Positions 1-7,989 of a stretch of DNA of 64,000 bases are shown piece by piece. Each line of letters starts with the position of its first letter. The stretch's first letter is position 1. The position numbers and the translations under genes were made by a program. The DNA comes from Flavobacterium cupriresistens (GTDB lineage: Bacteria > Bacteroidota > Bacteroidia > Flavobacteriales > Flavobacteriaceae), in assembly GCF_020911925.1 (NCBI RefSeq), contig NZ_CP087134.1, positions 1,488,001 through 1,552,000 on the forward strand, in the 5' to 3' direction. The notes below the pieces were generated by a model. It made no database searches, was not told the origin of the DNA, and was given only the letters and a program-made list of their open reading frames with translations.

Positions 1-9
1 AAAAAAAAT

Positions 10-510
10 ATGGATTTAATATTGGTATTACTTGGTTTTGTATGTGTAATTGTTGGTATTTTTGGTAGTTTTTTACCGGTTTTACCCGGATTATCCAGTT
101 GTTGGGTGGGTTTGTTGTTGTTGTACTTAACTAAGGCTGTCGAAAATAATTATTGGCTCTTGGGAATTACACTTTTGATAACCGTAATTATTACCATTTT
201 GGATTATGTTATTCCTGCCAAGGGAACAAAGAAGTTTGGCGGAAGCTCCTACGGAATTTGGGGTACTAATATTGGATTAATAGTGGGGATTCTCTCTCCA
301 ATTCCTTTTGGAGTAATTTTAGGGCCTTTTTTCGGTGCTTTAATCGGGGAGCTTATTTATGATTCCAAAAACCATCGTCGCGCCTTAAAAGCAGCAACAG
401 GATCCTTGTTGGGATTCCTTGCTTCGGGATTTATTAACTTCTTGTTTTGCATCATTTTTATGGGGATTTTCATAAGTATTGTATGGCAGAATCGAAGTTT
501 ATTGTTTTAA
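10..510 (+). CDS. DUF456 family membrane protein
   Basis: A 166-residue, very hydrophobic protein with about four to five membrane segments and the small-residue-rich pattern of the DUF456 family (GxFGSxLPxLPGxxxxxxG near residues 16-34, then GxxxG/GPxxGAxxGE near residues 95-115). The paired glycine-rich segments with a short polar hairpin (KGTKKFGGSSYG, around residues 71-82) are typical of that family. Function is unknown; the location is the inner membrane. The gene lies at the window edge, so its upstream context is missing. The start is the ATG just after an A-rich stretch, as expected where Shine-Dalgarno sites are weak. The family assignment is recognition of overall pattern, not a search. 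Confidence 0.8.
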   Translation: MDLILVLLGFVCVIVGIFGSFLPVLPGLSSCWVGLLLLYLTKAVENNYWLLGITLLITVIITILDYVIPAKGTKKFGGSSYGIWGTNIGLIVGILSPIPFGVILGPFFGALIGELIYDSKNHRRALKAATGSLLGFLASGFINFLFCIIFMGIFISIVWQNRSLLF

Positions 511-794
511 ATCTTCATTCAGGATTTAAGCTTTTTCTTATTTTTTTGATTTCCTCAAAAAATATTTTAATTTTCTTTCCTTCTTTTTTTCCTTTGTTTT
601 GATAACGAAAGGGTTATGTTTATTGAGGCTTTTTGCTTTCGATGTTAAATAAGCAGTAAATCCTTTAGTGAATTTTAAACATATTTTTTGAAAATGTTAA
701 AATATTTTATATTTTTATCCAGATAAACGATTAAAAGCCCCACTTTGTCGATTATTTTGAATGGATTTAAATAATTCTAAAAATAATAAATAGT

Positions 795-1394
795 ATGACT
801 CCGAACCTACAAATTGAACTTAGACGTTTCATATCTTCTAATGTTGTCTCAAAGTTGAATAAGTTTTATTTTGAAAATGATGCTCTTTTAATAAAGGGAA
901 TTGATGTTTCAATAGGTACAGTTCTGATGGGATTGTATAATAAAGCAGAGGATTCGGGTTTCTATAAGCAAATAGTGTCATCGATAGAGGAGGATTCAAC
1001 ATTTTACGGAGAGGTTGATTTTGCCTCCGGTAGAATTTTATCAGTTGACGATTGTTATCGCTTAGAAGGAAATGGTTTATTGAAAGAGATTTTTGCTAAC
1101 AAAAAAGGACGGATCTCTGAAATGATTTCTAATGAAGTCGGAATCAAAAGTGAAACCGCCAGAGAAATTCTTAATTTTTCAGCACTACTGGTCGTTTCGT
1201 ATCTTAAGAATAATGTTCAGCTTTTAGATAGTTTAAAATTATTGCTGGAAGAGCAGAAAAGAGATATCTTAAACAGTATTCACCCCGGAATCAAAATAAT
1301 ACTTGGATTCTCCTGTTACGAAACGGTAGACGATAAAAACCAAGCAAGCTTAGGAAGGTCCATTTTTACCCTTTTCGGACATAACTTCTTTTAA
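795..1394 (+). CDS. Hypothetical protein, possibly DUF937-like
   Basis: A soluble, mostly helical 199-residue protein without signal peptide or membrane segment. The middle (NxxGIKSETAREILNFSALLVVSYLKNN, roughly residues 114-138) resembles the helical repeat of DUF937 proteins, where short helices alternate with leucine-rich segments. I cannot assign a function. It stands alone on the plus strand, with 284 bases upstream that show no other gene, and faces the RluB-like gene across a shared terminator hairpin. The start ATG follows an A/T-rich leader (aaataataaatagt). Confidence 0.6.
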   Translation: MTPNLQIELRRFISSNVVSKLNKFYFENDALLIKGIDVSIGTVLMGLYNKAEDSGFYKQIVSSIEEDSTFYGEVDFASGRILSVDDCYRLEGNGLLKEIFANKKGRISEMISNEVGIKSETAREILNFSALLVVSYLKNNVQLLDSLKLLLEEQKRDILNSIHPGIKIILGFSCYETVDDKNQASLGRSIFTLFGHNFF

Positions 1395-1427
1395 TATTCC
1401 CCTTAGTCAGAATTGTTATAAAATAAA

Positions 1428-1459
1428 AAATCCCATTTTACAGAAGCAAAATAGGATTT
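1428..1459. terminator. Bidirectional terminator hairpin between convergent genes
   Basis: 12-base arms (aaatcccatttt at 1428-1439 and aaaataggattt at 1448-1459) with one mismatch and an 8-base loop, flanked by A-rich sequence on the left and T-rich sequence on the right. It sits between the plus-strand gene ending at 1394 and the minus-strand gene ending at 1481, so it can serve both. Confidence 0.6.
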
Positions 1460-1480
1460 GTATTTTTATTTGAGACGTTA

Positions 1481-2389
1481 CTAAACGTTTTTCAAATTAA
1501 TGATTTCTTGATCCGTCAGGAAACGCCAGTTACCTCTTGGTAAATTCTTTTTGGTAAGACCTGCAAATGAAACACGATCGATACGTAAAACGTCATAATC
1601 AAAATGTTCAAAAACGGCACGAACCACTTTTACATTTGAAGAACGTAATTTAAGTCCAATTTCGCTTTTAGGCTCATTGTCAATATAACTCACTTCTTCT
1701 ACAAAAACGCGGTGTCCGTCAAGAACTAAACCTTTACTGATTTTTTCTAAATCTTCATATTTAAGGTTTTTATCTAAAGAAACCTGATAGATTTTAGATG
1801 ATTTCTGACTTGGTAAAGTAAATTTACGAATCATATCAGTATCATTTGTAAACAACAACAAACCAGTTGTGTTTTTGTCCATTCTTCCAATTGGAGCAAT
1901 TTTAGCTGTAGTAGAACCACGAACTAATTCTAAAACATTACGGTATTCCTGACCTTCGTCAAGAGCAGTGGTAAAGTTTTTAGGTTTATTCAACAAGATG
2001 TATTCTTTCTTCTCAGGAGTAAGTGTAACACCGTCAAAGTTTACAACATCATTTAATTTTACTAAATATCCCATTTCAGTAACCGGAACGCCATTTACTT
2101 TTACGTTTCCAGACTGAATGTATATGTCGGCATCACGACGTGAGCAAACTCCTGAATTCGAAATATATTTATTCAAACGGATTTCGTCAGCAGCTTTTTG
2201 TCTTTTAGGTGCCTGATTTTGTTTTTTAAGTTTTTGTGCCGCTTCTTCCTCCGCTGCTTTCACGGCAGGTTTTACTTTTTTCGGCCCTTGAGCACGCTTT
2301 TGCATGGCAGGTTTTGGCTTGTTAGAGTTTGATCTGGAGCTATTTGGTCTAGAACCACCTCTTTTATTATTGCCTTCCTTATTGTTCAT
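1481..2389 (-). CDS. rluB: Pseudouridine synthase, RluB/RsuA family
   Basis: Predicted 23S rRNA pseudouridine synthase. Residues 1-69 are a low-complexity Lys/Arg/Ala/Gln-rich tail, common in Bacteroidota members of the family and probably an RNA-binding extension. An S4 RNA-binding domain follows (about 70-115, IRLNKYISNSGVCSRRDAD), then the catalytic domain with GRMDKNTTGLLLF, whose Asp171 is the expected catalytic aspartate. Total length is 302 residues. Whether it modifies the RluB, RluE or RluF site cannot be told from sequence; RluB is inferred from the S4 domain and general form. A good -10-like element lies just upstream at 2407-2414. Confidence 0.85.
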   Translation of the reverse strand: MNNKEGNNKRGGSRPNSSRSNSNKPKPAMQKRAQGPKKVKPAVKAAEEEAAQKLKKQNQAPKRQKAADEIRLNKYISNSGVCSRRDADIYIQSGNVKVNGVPVTEMGYLVKLNDVVNFDGVTLTPEKKEYILLNKPKNFTTALDEGQEYRNVLELVRGSTTAKIAPIGRMDKNTTGLLLFTNDTDMIRKFTLPSQKSSKIYQVSLDKNLKYEDLEKISKGLVLDGHRVFVEEVSYIDNEPKSEIGLKLRSSNVKVVRAVFEHFDYDVLRIDRVSFAGLTKKNLPRGNWRFLTDQEIINLKNV

Positions 2390-2406
2390 AAATTCTGTAA
2401 TTTGTG

Positions 2407-2414
2407 CAAAGATA
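2407..2414 (-). promoter_or_regulatory. Promoter -7 element for the RluB-like gene
   Basis: Reads TATCTTTG on the minus strand, matching the Bacteroidota consensus TAnnTTTG, 17 bases upstream of the start codon. No clear TTG -33 element is present at the expected distance, so this is a partial promoter match. Confidence 0.5.
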
Positions 2415-2583
2415 GTTTATTCTTGCTAAATAATCCTAAGTTCAATGTTCTTAGATTGATAGCCTTGTTTTTTTGTTGATTTACCGAGTGTTGTGATTTA
2501 GTTTTCAGTCTCGGTCTCCGTTTACAGTTTCATCTTAGATCTTACACGTGACATTTCACATTTTACATCTTCATTATAAAAAA

Positions 2584-3540
2584 TCAAATCTTAAGCAGTA
2601 AACTTTTTCCATGCCATAAAACGCTTGGGTTTATCAAAACAATGCAGAAAACCCCTGATACAATTAAGAATTTTAGCGTGTTGTGAAGCAGTAAAAATTG
2701 CTCTTTTGTATTTGATTTCCAAAGATAAAGCAGGAAAAAAAGCAAAAAGATGTAACAGACATAGAAGTAAATGTCCATGTAGCCCACATCGTAAATGTTG
2801 ATTAAAATATAAACGGGTAGTATAGTCAAAAACGTCAGAGCAGTTATGATTTGTTTTGAAACCTTTTCGTTGTATATGATTGGAATAGTTTTGTAATTAT
2901 TAGCCAGATCTCCTTTCAGATTTTCTAAATCTTTTATCATTTCGCGAATCAATAACAATAAAAACAGAAACATGGCGTGGGCAGAAATTACCGCAAAGTG
3001 ACTCATGTGGTTTTCAATCTCTTCAAATGATATGGCGTTGTAGAAATAGAGTAAGATGGCAAAAAAGGGAATAACAGCCAGTAAAGCGGCAGTTAAATTC
3101 CCGACAATAGGGTATTTTTTTATTTTATGGGAGTAAAACCAAATGAGGAAAATGTAACCGGAAAAGAAGAAAAAAGCCCTCCAGGAAACAATTAGAGCCA
3201 TTAATGCAGCAATAAAATTCAAAGTAAAATAAACCGATAATTTGGTCTTCTGACTCACCAGTCTGTCCAACATCGATTTATTGGGTCTGTTGATTAAATC
3301 TTTCTGACTGTCGTAAAAATTATTGATAATATAACCTGAAGCAATGGTAATAGCGGAAGCAAAAACGATTAAAAATAAGCGAAAATCAAGTAAGATATCT
3401 AAAGCCCTTTTTTCGGGAGCCAAAATAAAAATGGCAGATAAATACTGTGCTAAAACAATGATCGGAATGTTGTAACCTCTCACTACAGAGAACAAACTAA
3501 TAACTTTCATCGCCAAAATTTTATTCTTTCTGCTTAACAT
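2584..3540 (-). CDS. UbiA-family prenyltransferase (GGGP geranylgeranyltransferase-like)
   Basis: A 318-residue polytopic membrane protein with about eight to nine hydrophobic segments. The first Asp-rich prenyl-diphosphate/Mg-binding motif is N74-x-x-D77-x-x-x-D81 (NNFYDSQKD); the second is EMIKDLENLKGD in the middle of the protein. Both are hallmarks of UbiA transferases. Flavobacterial proteins of this type are usually named geranylgeranylglycerol-phosphate geranylgeranyltransferase; the actual acceptor is unproven. It lies upstream of the RluB-like gene and downstream of the DUF502 and mevalonate kinase-like genes on the same strand, so it may draw on isoprenoid diphosphates made by that pathway. 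Confidence 0.78.
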   Translation of the reverse strand: MLSRKNKILAMKVISLFSVVRGYNIPIIVLAQYLSAIFILAPEKRALDILLDFRLFLIVFASAITIASGYIINNFYDSQKDLINRPNKSMLDRLVSQKTKLSVYFTLNFIAALMALIVSWRAFFFFSGYIFLIWFYSHKIKKYPIVGNLTAALLAVIPFFAILLYFYNAISFEEIENHMSHFAVISAHAMFLFLLLLIREMIKDLENLKGDLANNYKTIPIIYNEKVSKQIITALTFLTILPVYILINIYDVGYMDIYFYVCYIFLLFFLLYLWKSNTKEQFLLLHNTLKFLIVSGVFCIVLINPSVLWHGKSLLLKI

Positions 3541-3590
3541 TTTTTTGTTAGAGGTTATTGTTTTTTAATTAGCATTAACGGATTTAAATG

Positions 3591-4181
3591 CTAAAGTACA
3601 TCTTTTAATAGAGCTGCAGAGCCAAATCCAAGTTTTCTTATGCATTGCAGCGCTTCTCTTTGTGAAACCGGTACTTCTTTAATTCGTTCTTTTTCCATAA
3701 AATAAACGCCTCCACCCATTGGATTTGGTGCATCCGGAATAAAAACGGTAAAATGGTCTTCATTAATTTGTTCGATCAAAAAAGCAAATTGCCAACCATC
3801 ATCTACACGAGCCAAAATTACTTTTAAATTCTCTTCATCGTTAGTTCCGAATATGTTTTCATTTATGCCTTTCATAAACGAATATCCCGGAATCAGGCTT
3901 AAAATTTTATCCTCAAGTTTAGTAACCAGATTTTTTGCCGTTTTTGTTTTGGCAACTATACCTGCTAAAAAACAGATAACGATGATGATTACTAATCCGA
4001 TTATTTCCTGTAGCGCCAATCCTAATATCTTTACTTTAGGCAAATGACTCGATAAAGGAAGTGTTATTTTTTGTACAATATGATAAGCTTTCTCAAGGAG
4101 AATAAAAAATATGGCAAGCGGAACCAAAAAAAGAATTCCTCCCACAAGAGTAGTCCTTATAATTCTTAAGATACTTTTCAT
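3591..4181 (-). CDS. DUF502 family membrane protein
   Basis: A 196-residue protein with two N-terminal membrane segments (about residues 8-30 and 55-78) and a soluble C-terminal domain containing PGYSFMKGI, FLIEQINEDHFTVFIPDAPNPMGG and a C-terminal VPVSQREALQCIRKLGFGS stretch, the signature of DUF502 proteins. The biochemical role is unknown. It lies 50 bases upstream of the prenyltransferase gene on the same strand and 117 bases downstream of the mevalonate kinase-like gene, so it may share their transcript. Confidence 0.8.
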   Translation of the reverse strand: MKSILRIIRTTLVGGILFLVPLAIFFILLEKAYHIVQKITLPLSSHLPKVKILGLALQEIIGLVIIIVICFLAGIVAKTKTAKNLVTKLEDKILSLIPGYSFMKGINENIFGTNDEENLKVILARVDDGWQFAFLIEQINEDHFTVFIPDAPNPMGGGVYFMEKERIKEVPVSQREALQCIRKLGFGSAALLKDVL

Positions 4182-4298
4182 ATTGACATGTTTAGTTTAA
4201 ATTTTTATAAAAAAATCAGACAAAGCAACAAAATCAAAAAAGGCAAATAGAATTGAATTCTACTTATTGGAACGGTAAAATTTTGGAGAAATTATAAA

Positions 4299-5237
4299 TT
4301 AGAATTGATAAACAACTTCTAATTTATAGTCCTTTAACGAAACTTTAGCGCGTTCTAAATCTTCAGTAAAACCTAGAATATAACCACCACCGCCAGAACC
4401 ACAAAGTTTTAAGTAATAATCATTTGTGTCAATTCCGTGTTGCCAGATTCCGTGAAATTGTTCCGGAATCATTGGTTTGAAGTTATTCAAAACAACTTTA
4501 GAAAGTTTCTTGGTGTTGGTGAATAACGATTTCATGTCACCATGTAAAAAGTTTTCGACACAGGCATCGGTATATTTTACAAACTGGTTTTTAAGCATGG
4601 TACGGAAACCTTTGTCTTTTAGGTTTTCCATAAAAATATTTACCATTGGAGCCGTTTCGCCTACAATTCCGGAGTCTAATAAAAACACAGCGCCTTTTCC
4701 GTCAAAACTTTGAGTCGGAATACCGGTTGCTTCAATATTGTCTTTAGAATTGATTAAGATTGGAATGCTTAGATAACTGTTTAAAGGATCTAAACCGGAG
4801 CTTTTTCCGTGGAAAAAACTCTCCATTTGAGAAAATATATTTTTAAGCTGTAACAGTTTTTCGCGAGTTAGATTTTCTAAAACGGTAATTTTATTTGTAG
4901 CATATTTATCGTAGATCGCCGCTACAAGAGCACCGCTGCTTCCAACTCCGTATCCTTGTGGAATACTGGAATCGAAATACATACCTGTTTCAACATCATT
5001 TTTTAATGTAGTCAAATCAAAAGTAACCAATTCCGGTTGTTCTGTTTGTAAGGTTTCAAGATAGTCTACGAAACGTTTCAGGCTTGCGTTTGATGCAATA
5101 GCTTCTGCCGAAGGTTCTTCGGTTTTCTTTAAAGCACCATTGTAAAAGTTATAAGGAATAGAAAGTCCTTTGGAATCACGGATAATTCCGTATTCTCCAA
5201 AAAGTAATATTTTCGAGTAAAATAATGGTCCTTTCAT
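4299..5237 (-). CDS. Mevalonate kinase-like GHMP kinase
   Basis: 312 residues with the GHMP-kinase plan: N-terminal SKILLFGEYG, the phosphate-binding loop IPQGYGVGSSGALVAA, and the C-terminal glycine-rich LCGSGGGGYILGF. The FGEYG start and the short form fit mevalonate kinases of Flavobacteriia, which would phosphorylate mevalonate with ATP in the cytosol. Its position near diphosphomevalonate decarboxylase on the same strand supports a mevalonate pathway role. A toxin-antitoxin pair separates the two genes. Phosphomevalonate kinase activity cannot be excluded, because GHMP kinases are hard to tell apart by motif alone. Confidence 0.82.
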   Translation of the reverse strand: MKGPLFYSKILLFGEYGIIRDSKGLSIPYNFYNGALKKTEEPSAEAIASNASLKRFVDYLETLQTEQPELVTFDLTTLKNDVETGMYFDSSIPQGYGVGSSGALVAAIYDKYATNKITVLENLTREKLLQLKNIFSQMESFFHGKSSGLDPLNSYLSIPILINSKDNIEATGIPTQSFDGKGAVFLLDSGIVGETAPMVNIFMENLKDKGFRTMLKNQFVKYTDACVENFLHGDMKSLFTNTKKLSKVVLNNFKPMIPEQFHGIWQHGIDTNDYYLKLCGSGGGGYILGFTEDLERAKVSLKDYKLEVVYQF

Positions 5238-5240
5238 AAT

Positions 5241-5543
5241 TTATTTAATGTCTTTCTTTATTTTATTTGGGTCTTGTCTGGTGTCAAAAACAGCAATTAT
5301 CTCAACTCTTTTAATATTGAATTTATAATAAATTGTTGTCTGTTTTGTAATAACACATTTGTGCGTTTTTTTATTGCTTTCAGATTTTGGAAAAGCCTCA
5401 GGGTTTTCTCGAATAACTTTTAGGCAATAGTATAATTTTTGAGCAAATTTTTGACGAACACTTTCTGACCATTTATTCTCTATGTGTTCTAAAATATCCT
5501 TGATTTTAGTTTTAGCAAAATCTGAAATTACAATTTGCCTCAT
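5241..5543 (-). CDS. ParE/RelE superfamily toxin
   Basis: 100 residues with the type II toxin fold pattern: MRQIVISDFAKTKIKDILEHIENKW at the N-terminus, YYCLKVIRENPEAFP in the middle and the terminal strands KCVITKQTTIYYKFN and RVEIIAVFDTRQDP. These proteins are either gyrase poisons (ParE) or ribosome-dependent mRNases (RelE); sequence alone does not decide. It lies 10 bases after a small acidic gene, the usual antitoxin-first order, and 3 bases before the kinase gene. It probably co-transcribes with its neighbours. Confidence 0.85.
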   Translation of the reverse strand: MRQIVISDFAKTKIKDILEHIENKWSESVRQKFAQKLYYCLKVIRENPEAFPKSESNKKTHKCVITKQTTIYYKFNIKRVEIIAVFDTRQDPNKIKKDIK

Positions 5544-5553
5544 TACTTAAATC

Positions 5554-5772
5554 TTAGATGTATTTTTGAATGAAAGTTTCAAAATCAGAGTATTCTCCAC
5601 GTTCAATTTGTCTTTCCCCTTCTTTAATCTCTTCTTTTTGCTCCTCCGTCAACTCCTCCCACCAATCTTTTTTTTCTTTCTTAAAAATTTTGCGGATGGA
5701 CTGAATGATAGCCGGATCTTCTGTATCTGCTAACATTTTGATCAACTCGAGTTTTTCTAATTGAATGTCCAT
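5554..5772 (-). CDS. Small antitoxin partner of the ParE/RelE toxin
   Basis: 72 residues, rich in Glu and Lys, with a helical N-terminus (LEKLELIKMLADTEDPAIIQSI) and the C-terminal EGERQIERGEYSDFETFIQK motif often found in Bacteroidota antitoxins that precede ParE-like toxins. No clear DNA-binding motif is visible, so autoregulation is an assumption. The gene ends 10 bases before the toxin start and begins 30 bases after the decarboxylase stop, so the pair is likely read from the decarboxylase transcript as well as any own promoter. Confidence 0.75.
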   Translation of the reverse strand: MDIQLEKLELIKMLADTEDPAIIQSIRKIFKKEKKDWWEELTEEQKEEIKEGERQIERGEYSDFETFIQKYI

Positions 5773-5802
5773 AATCTGAATTTTTAATTAAAGATACAAA
5801 AA

Positions 5803-6924
5803 TTATAATGCAATTGCACCATCTCCAATTTTGTCGCAAATGTACTGACCATTCTGACAAAATACAACTAATTCGTCCTGAATAAATTGTAACACTTTTT
5901 CGCTAACGTTTTCGGGATACAGAACGTGAACATTTGCCCCAGCATCAAGCGTAAAACAAACCGGAATCTGAGTTTCATTTCTGAATTTCCAGATGGCATT
6001 TATAATCTGCAAAGTGTTTGGTTTCATCAAAATATAGTAGGGCATAGAAGTCATCATCATAGCATGTAAAGTCAGGGCTTCACTTTCTACTACTTTTATG
6101 AATTCGTCCAGATTACCGCTTTTAAAAATGGCAATTAACTGATCCAGGTTTTCATGCGCCTGAGCAAAACGTCTTTCGGCATACGGATGGTTGTGCATTA
6201 AATCATGTCCAACGGTACTGGAAACCTGTTTTTCGCCTTTATCGACCAATAAAATAGTGTCCTGATAATTCTTGAAATTGTCATGAATGGCGTACGGAAA
6301 TTCAACACCAAATAAGTCAGAACTTCCTTCAATATTGGCTTGATTTCCCCAAACAACCACTTTTCCTTTTACACTTCTGCAGGCGCTTCCCGAACCTAAA
6401 CGTGCAAGAAAGGAAGCTTTTTGAAAGAAATAATCGTCGGTCATTTCAGGATTCAGTGCTTTTTCGAGACTCATAAAGTTCATTGCCAAAGCCGCCATTC
6501 CAGATGCCGAAGAAGCAATTCCTGAACTGTGCGGAAAGGTATTCTGAGTGTCAATCGTAAAATGGTATTGTTTCAAAAAAGGAAGATATACTTCGATTCT
6601 TTCTAAAAACTTCTGAATTTTGGGTTTAAAATCTTCTTTTGATTTTCCTTCAAAAAGCAAATCAAAAGAAAAATCCTTAGCAGTAGCATTGAGTGAAGTT
6701 GAAACACTGAGCGAAGCCGAAGTGTCTTTCTTCTCAAAAGCCAGTTTAGTAATCGTTTTACAATTGTTAAGTGTAAAACTCACAGATGGATTCGCCGGAA
6801 TCTGATTGTCTTTTTTGCCCCAGTATTTTACTAATGCAATATTGCTGGGAGCGCTCCACTCAAAATTGCCTTTTTGGATATCCGAAGTATATTTATTTGG
6901 AATAAAATCAGTTGCTGTAAACAT
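5803..6924 (-). CDS. mvaD: Diphosphomevalonate decarboxylase
   Basis: Predicted to convert mevalonate 5-diphosphate to isopentenyl diphosphate with ATP, in the cytosol. The 373-residue protein shows the family's landmarks: SAPSNIALVKYWGKKD near the N-terminus, the GHMP loop FPHSSGIASSASGMAALAM in the middle, SGSACRSV, and FTLDAGANVHVLY near the C-terminus, which carries the conserved aspartate of the active site. Length is slightly above the bacterial norm. A TATCTTTG promoter element lies just upstream. It is the first gene of a minus-strand series that continues with the toxin-antitoxin pair and the mevalonate kinase-like gene. Confidence 0.93.
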   Translation of the reverse strand: MFTATDFIPNKYTSDIQKGNFEWSAPSNIALVKYWGKKDNQIPANPSVSFTLNNCKTITKLAFEKKDTSASLSVSTSLNATAKDFSFDLLFEGKSKEDFKPKIQKFLERIEVYLPFLKQYHFTIDTQNTFPHSSGIASSASGMAALAMNFMSLEKALNPEMTDDYFFQKASFLARLGSGSACRSVKGKVVVWGNQANIEGSSDLFGVEFPYAIHDNFKNYQDTILLVDKGEKQVSSTVGHDLMHNHPYAERRFAQAHENLDQLIAIFKSGNLDEFIKVVESEALTLHAMMMTSMPYYILMKPNTLQIINAIWKFRNETQIPVCFTLDAGANVHVLYPENVSEKVLQFIQDELVVFCQNGQYICDKIGDGAIAL

Positions 6925-6941
6925 GAAATATAAAATTTTGA

Positions 6942-6949
6942 CAAAGATA
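6942..6949 (-). promoter_or_regulatory. Promoter -7 element for mvaD
   Basis: TATCTTTG on the minus strand, 17 bases before the mvaD start codon, matches the Bacteroidota consensus TAnnTTTG. No clear TTG is visible at the expected upstream distance. Confidence 0.5.
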
Positions 6950-6970
6950 CTTTTTCTTATTTATTTGTCG

Positions 6971-7413
6971 CTAAAAGGGGAATATTTAAACCATATAAGT
7001 GATGTAAGAAAATATAAGGCAGCGCTTGGGTTTTACTTTGCTTGTTTGGTTTATAGGGTTCAAAGCTCATTTTTTATTTGTTTGATGCTAAAAGGGGAAT
7101 ATTTAAACCATATAAGTGATGTAAGAAAATATAAGGCAGCGCTTGGATTTTACTGAGCTTGTTTGGTTTATAGGGTTCAAAGCTCATTTTTTATTTGTTG
7201 ATGCTAAAAGTGGCATATTTAAACCATATAAGTGATGTAAGAAAATATAAGGCAGCGCTTGGGTTTTACTTTGCTTGTTTGGTTTATAGGGTTCAAAGCT
7301 TATTTTTTATTTGTTGATGCTAAAAGTGGTAGATTTAAACGATATAAGTTATGCGAGAAAATATGAAGTAGCGCATAGACTTTCCTGAACTTACATCACT
7401 TATATGGTTTAAA
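6971..7413. repeat. Tandem 117-bp repeat array closed by an inverted copy
   Basis: Three near-identical units start at 6971, 7088 and 7204 (periods 117 and 116). A fourth, degenerate half-unit starts at 7320. Each unit holds taaaccatataagtgatgta, a string seen often in Flavobacterium intergenic DNA. The exact reverse complement of the 24 bases at 6985-7008 appears once at 7390-7413, so the array ends in an inverted copy that can pair with any unit. This fills most of the 527-base gap between mvaD and the TspO gene. An open frame running through the units is not a gene. Confidence 0.9.
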
Positions 7414-7451
7414 GTCCATTTTTGTCTATTTTTGGCTTAAAATTAAATATA

Positions 7452-7925
7452 ATGAATAAAATAGTCCGAATTGTAATTGCTTTAATGGTTTGTTTGTTAG
7501 TGGGTTATTCTGCCAGTACGGTTACAAGACCCAGTATTGAGACTTGGTATGTTACGCTTATAAAACCAGCTTTTAATCCGCCCAATTGGATTTTCATGCC
7601 GGTTTGGACGTTTCTTTATGTTTTAATGGCGGTAGCAGCAGGATTGGTTTGGGATAAAATAAAAGAACAAAATCAAGAGGTAAAAACGGCTTTAGGTTTC
7701 TTTTTGATTCAATTGACTTTAAATGCGATTTGGTCGTATCTTTTCTTTGGATTGAAAAACCCGATGTTGGCTCTGATTGAGATTGCAGTTTTAGAATTGA
7801 TGATTTATGAAACGTATTTGAAATTTATTAAAATCAACAAAACAGCAGGGTATTTACTAATTCCGTATATGGTTTGGGTTGCTTTTGCTGCGATTCTGAA
7901 TGCCAGTATTTGGTGGTTGAATTGA
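7452..7925 (+). CDS. tspO: TspO/MBR family tryptophan-rich protein
   Basis: A 157-residue inner-membrane protein with five predicted helices and the family's conserved PAFNPPNWIFMPVWTFLYVLM motif region (split here: PAFNPPNWIF then MPVWTFLYVLMA) plus many Trp residues, including WAxxA-type and NASIWWLN at the C-terminus. TspO proteins bind porphyrins and cholesterol-like ligands; in bacteria they are linked to tetrapyrrole handling and stress signalling. I chose the ATG at 7452 rather than the one at 7422, because the ten upstream residues are not family-like and the 7452 start gives the usual length. It sits directly after the repeat array and appears monocistronic. Confidence 0.88.
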   Translation: MNKIVRIVIALMVCLLVGYSASTVTRPSIETWYVTLIKPAFNPPNWIFMPVWTFLYVLMAVAAGLVWDKIKEQNQEVKTALGFFLIQLTLNAIWSYLFFGLKNPMLALIEIAVLELMIYETYLKFIKINKTAGYLLIPYMVWVAFAAILNASIWWLN

Positions 7926-7989
7926 TGTTGTTTTTTGGTTCCTGTTTTTTTTGTTTCAAGTTTCAGGTTTAATTTATTGTTTTGTTAAT

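Noticed and set aside
2390..2583. Possible regulatory RNA between the RluB-like and prenyltransferase genes
   Set aside because: The stretch has some repetitive 'cagtctcggtctcc/acatttcacattttac' text but no stable paired structure or conserved motif that I can recognise.
6806..7156. Open frame of 116 codons crossing the mvaD start and the repeat array, with internal peptide repeats
   Set aside because: It lies antisense to mvaD and then runs through the 117-bp DNA repeats; the repeated peptide is only the translation of the repeat.
6971..7413. Possible CRISPR array
   Set aside because: Units are contiguous 117-bp copies that are alike along their whole length; there are no unique spacers.
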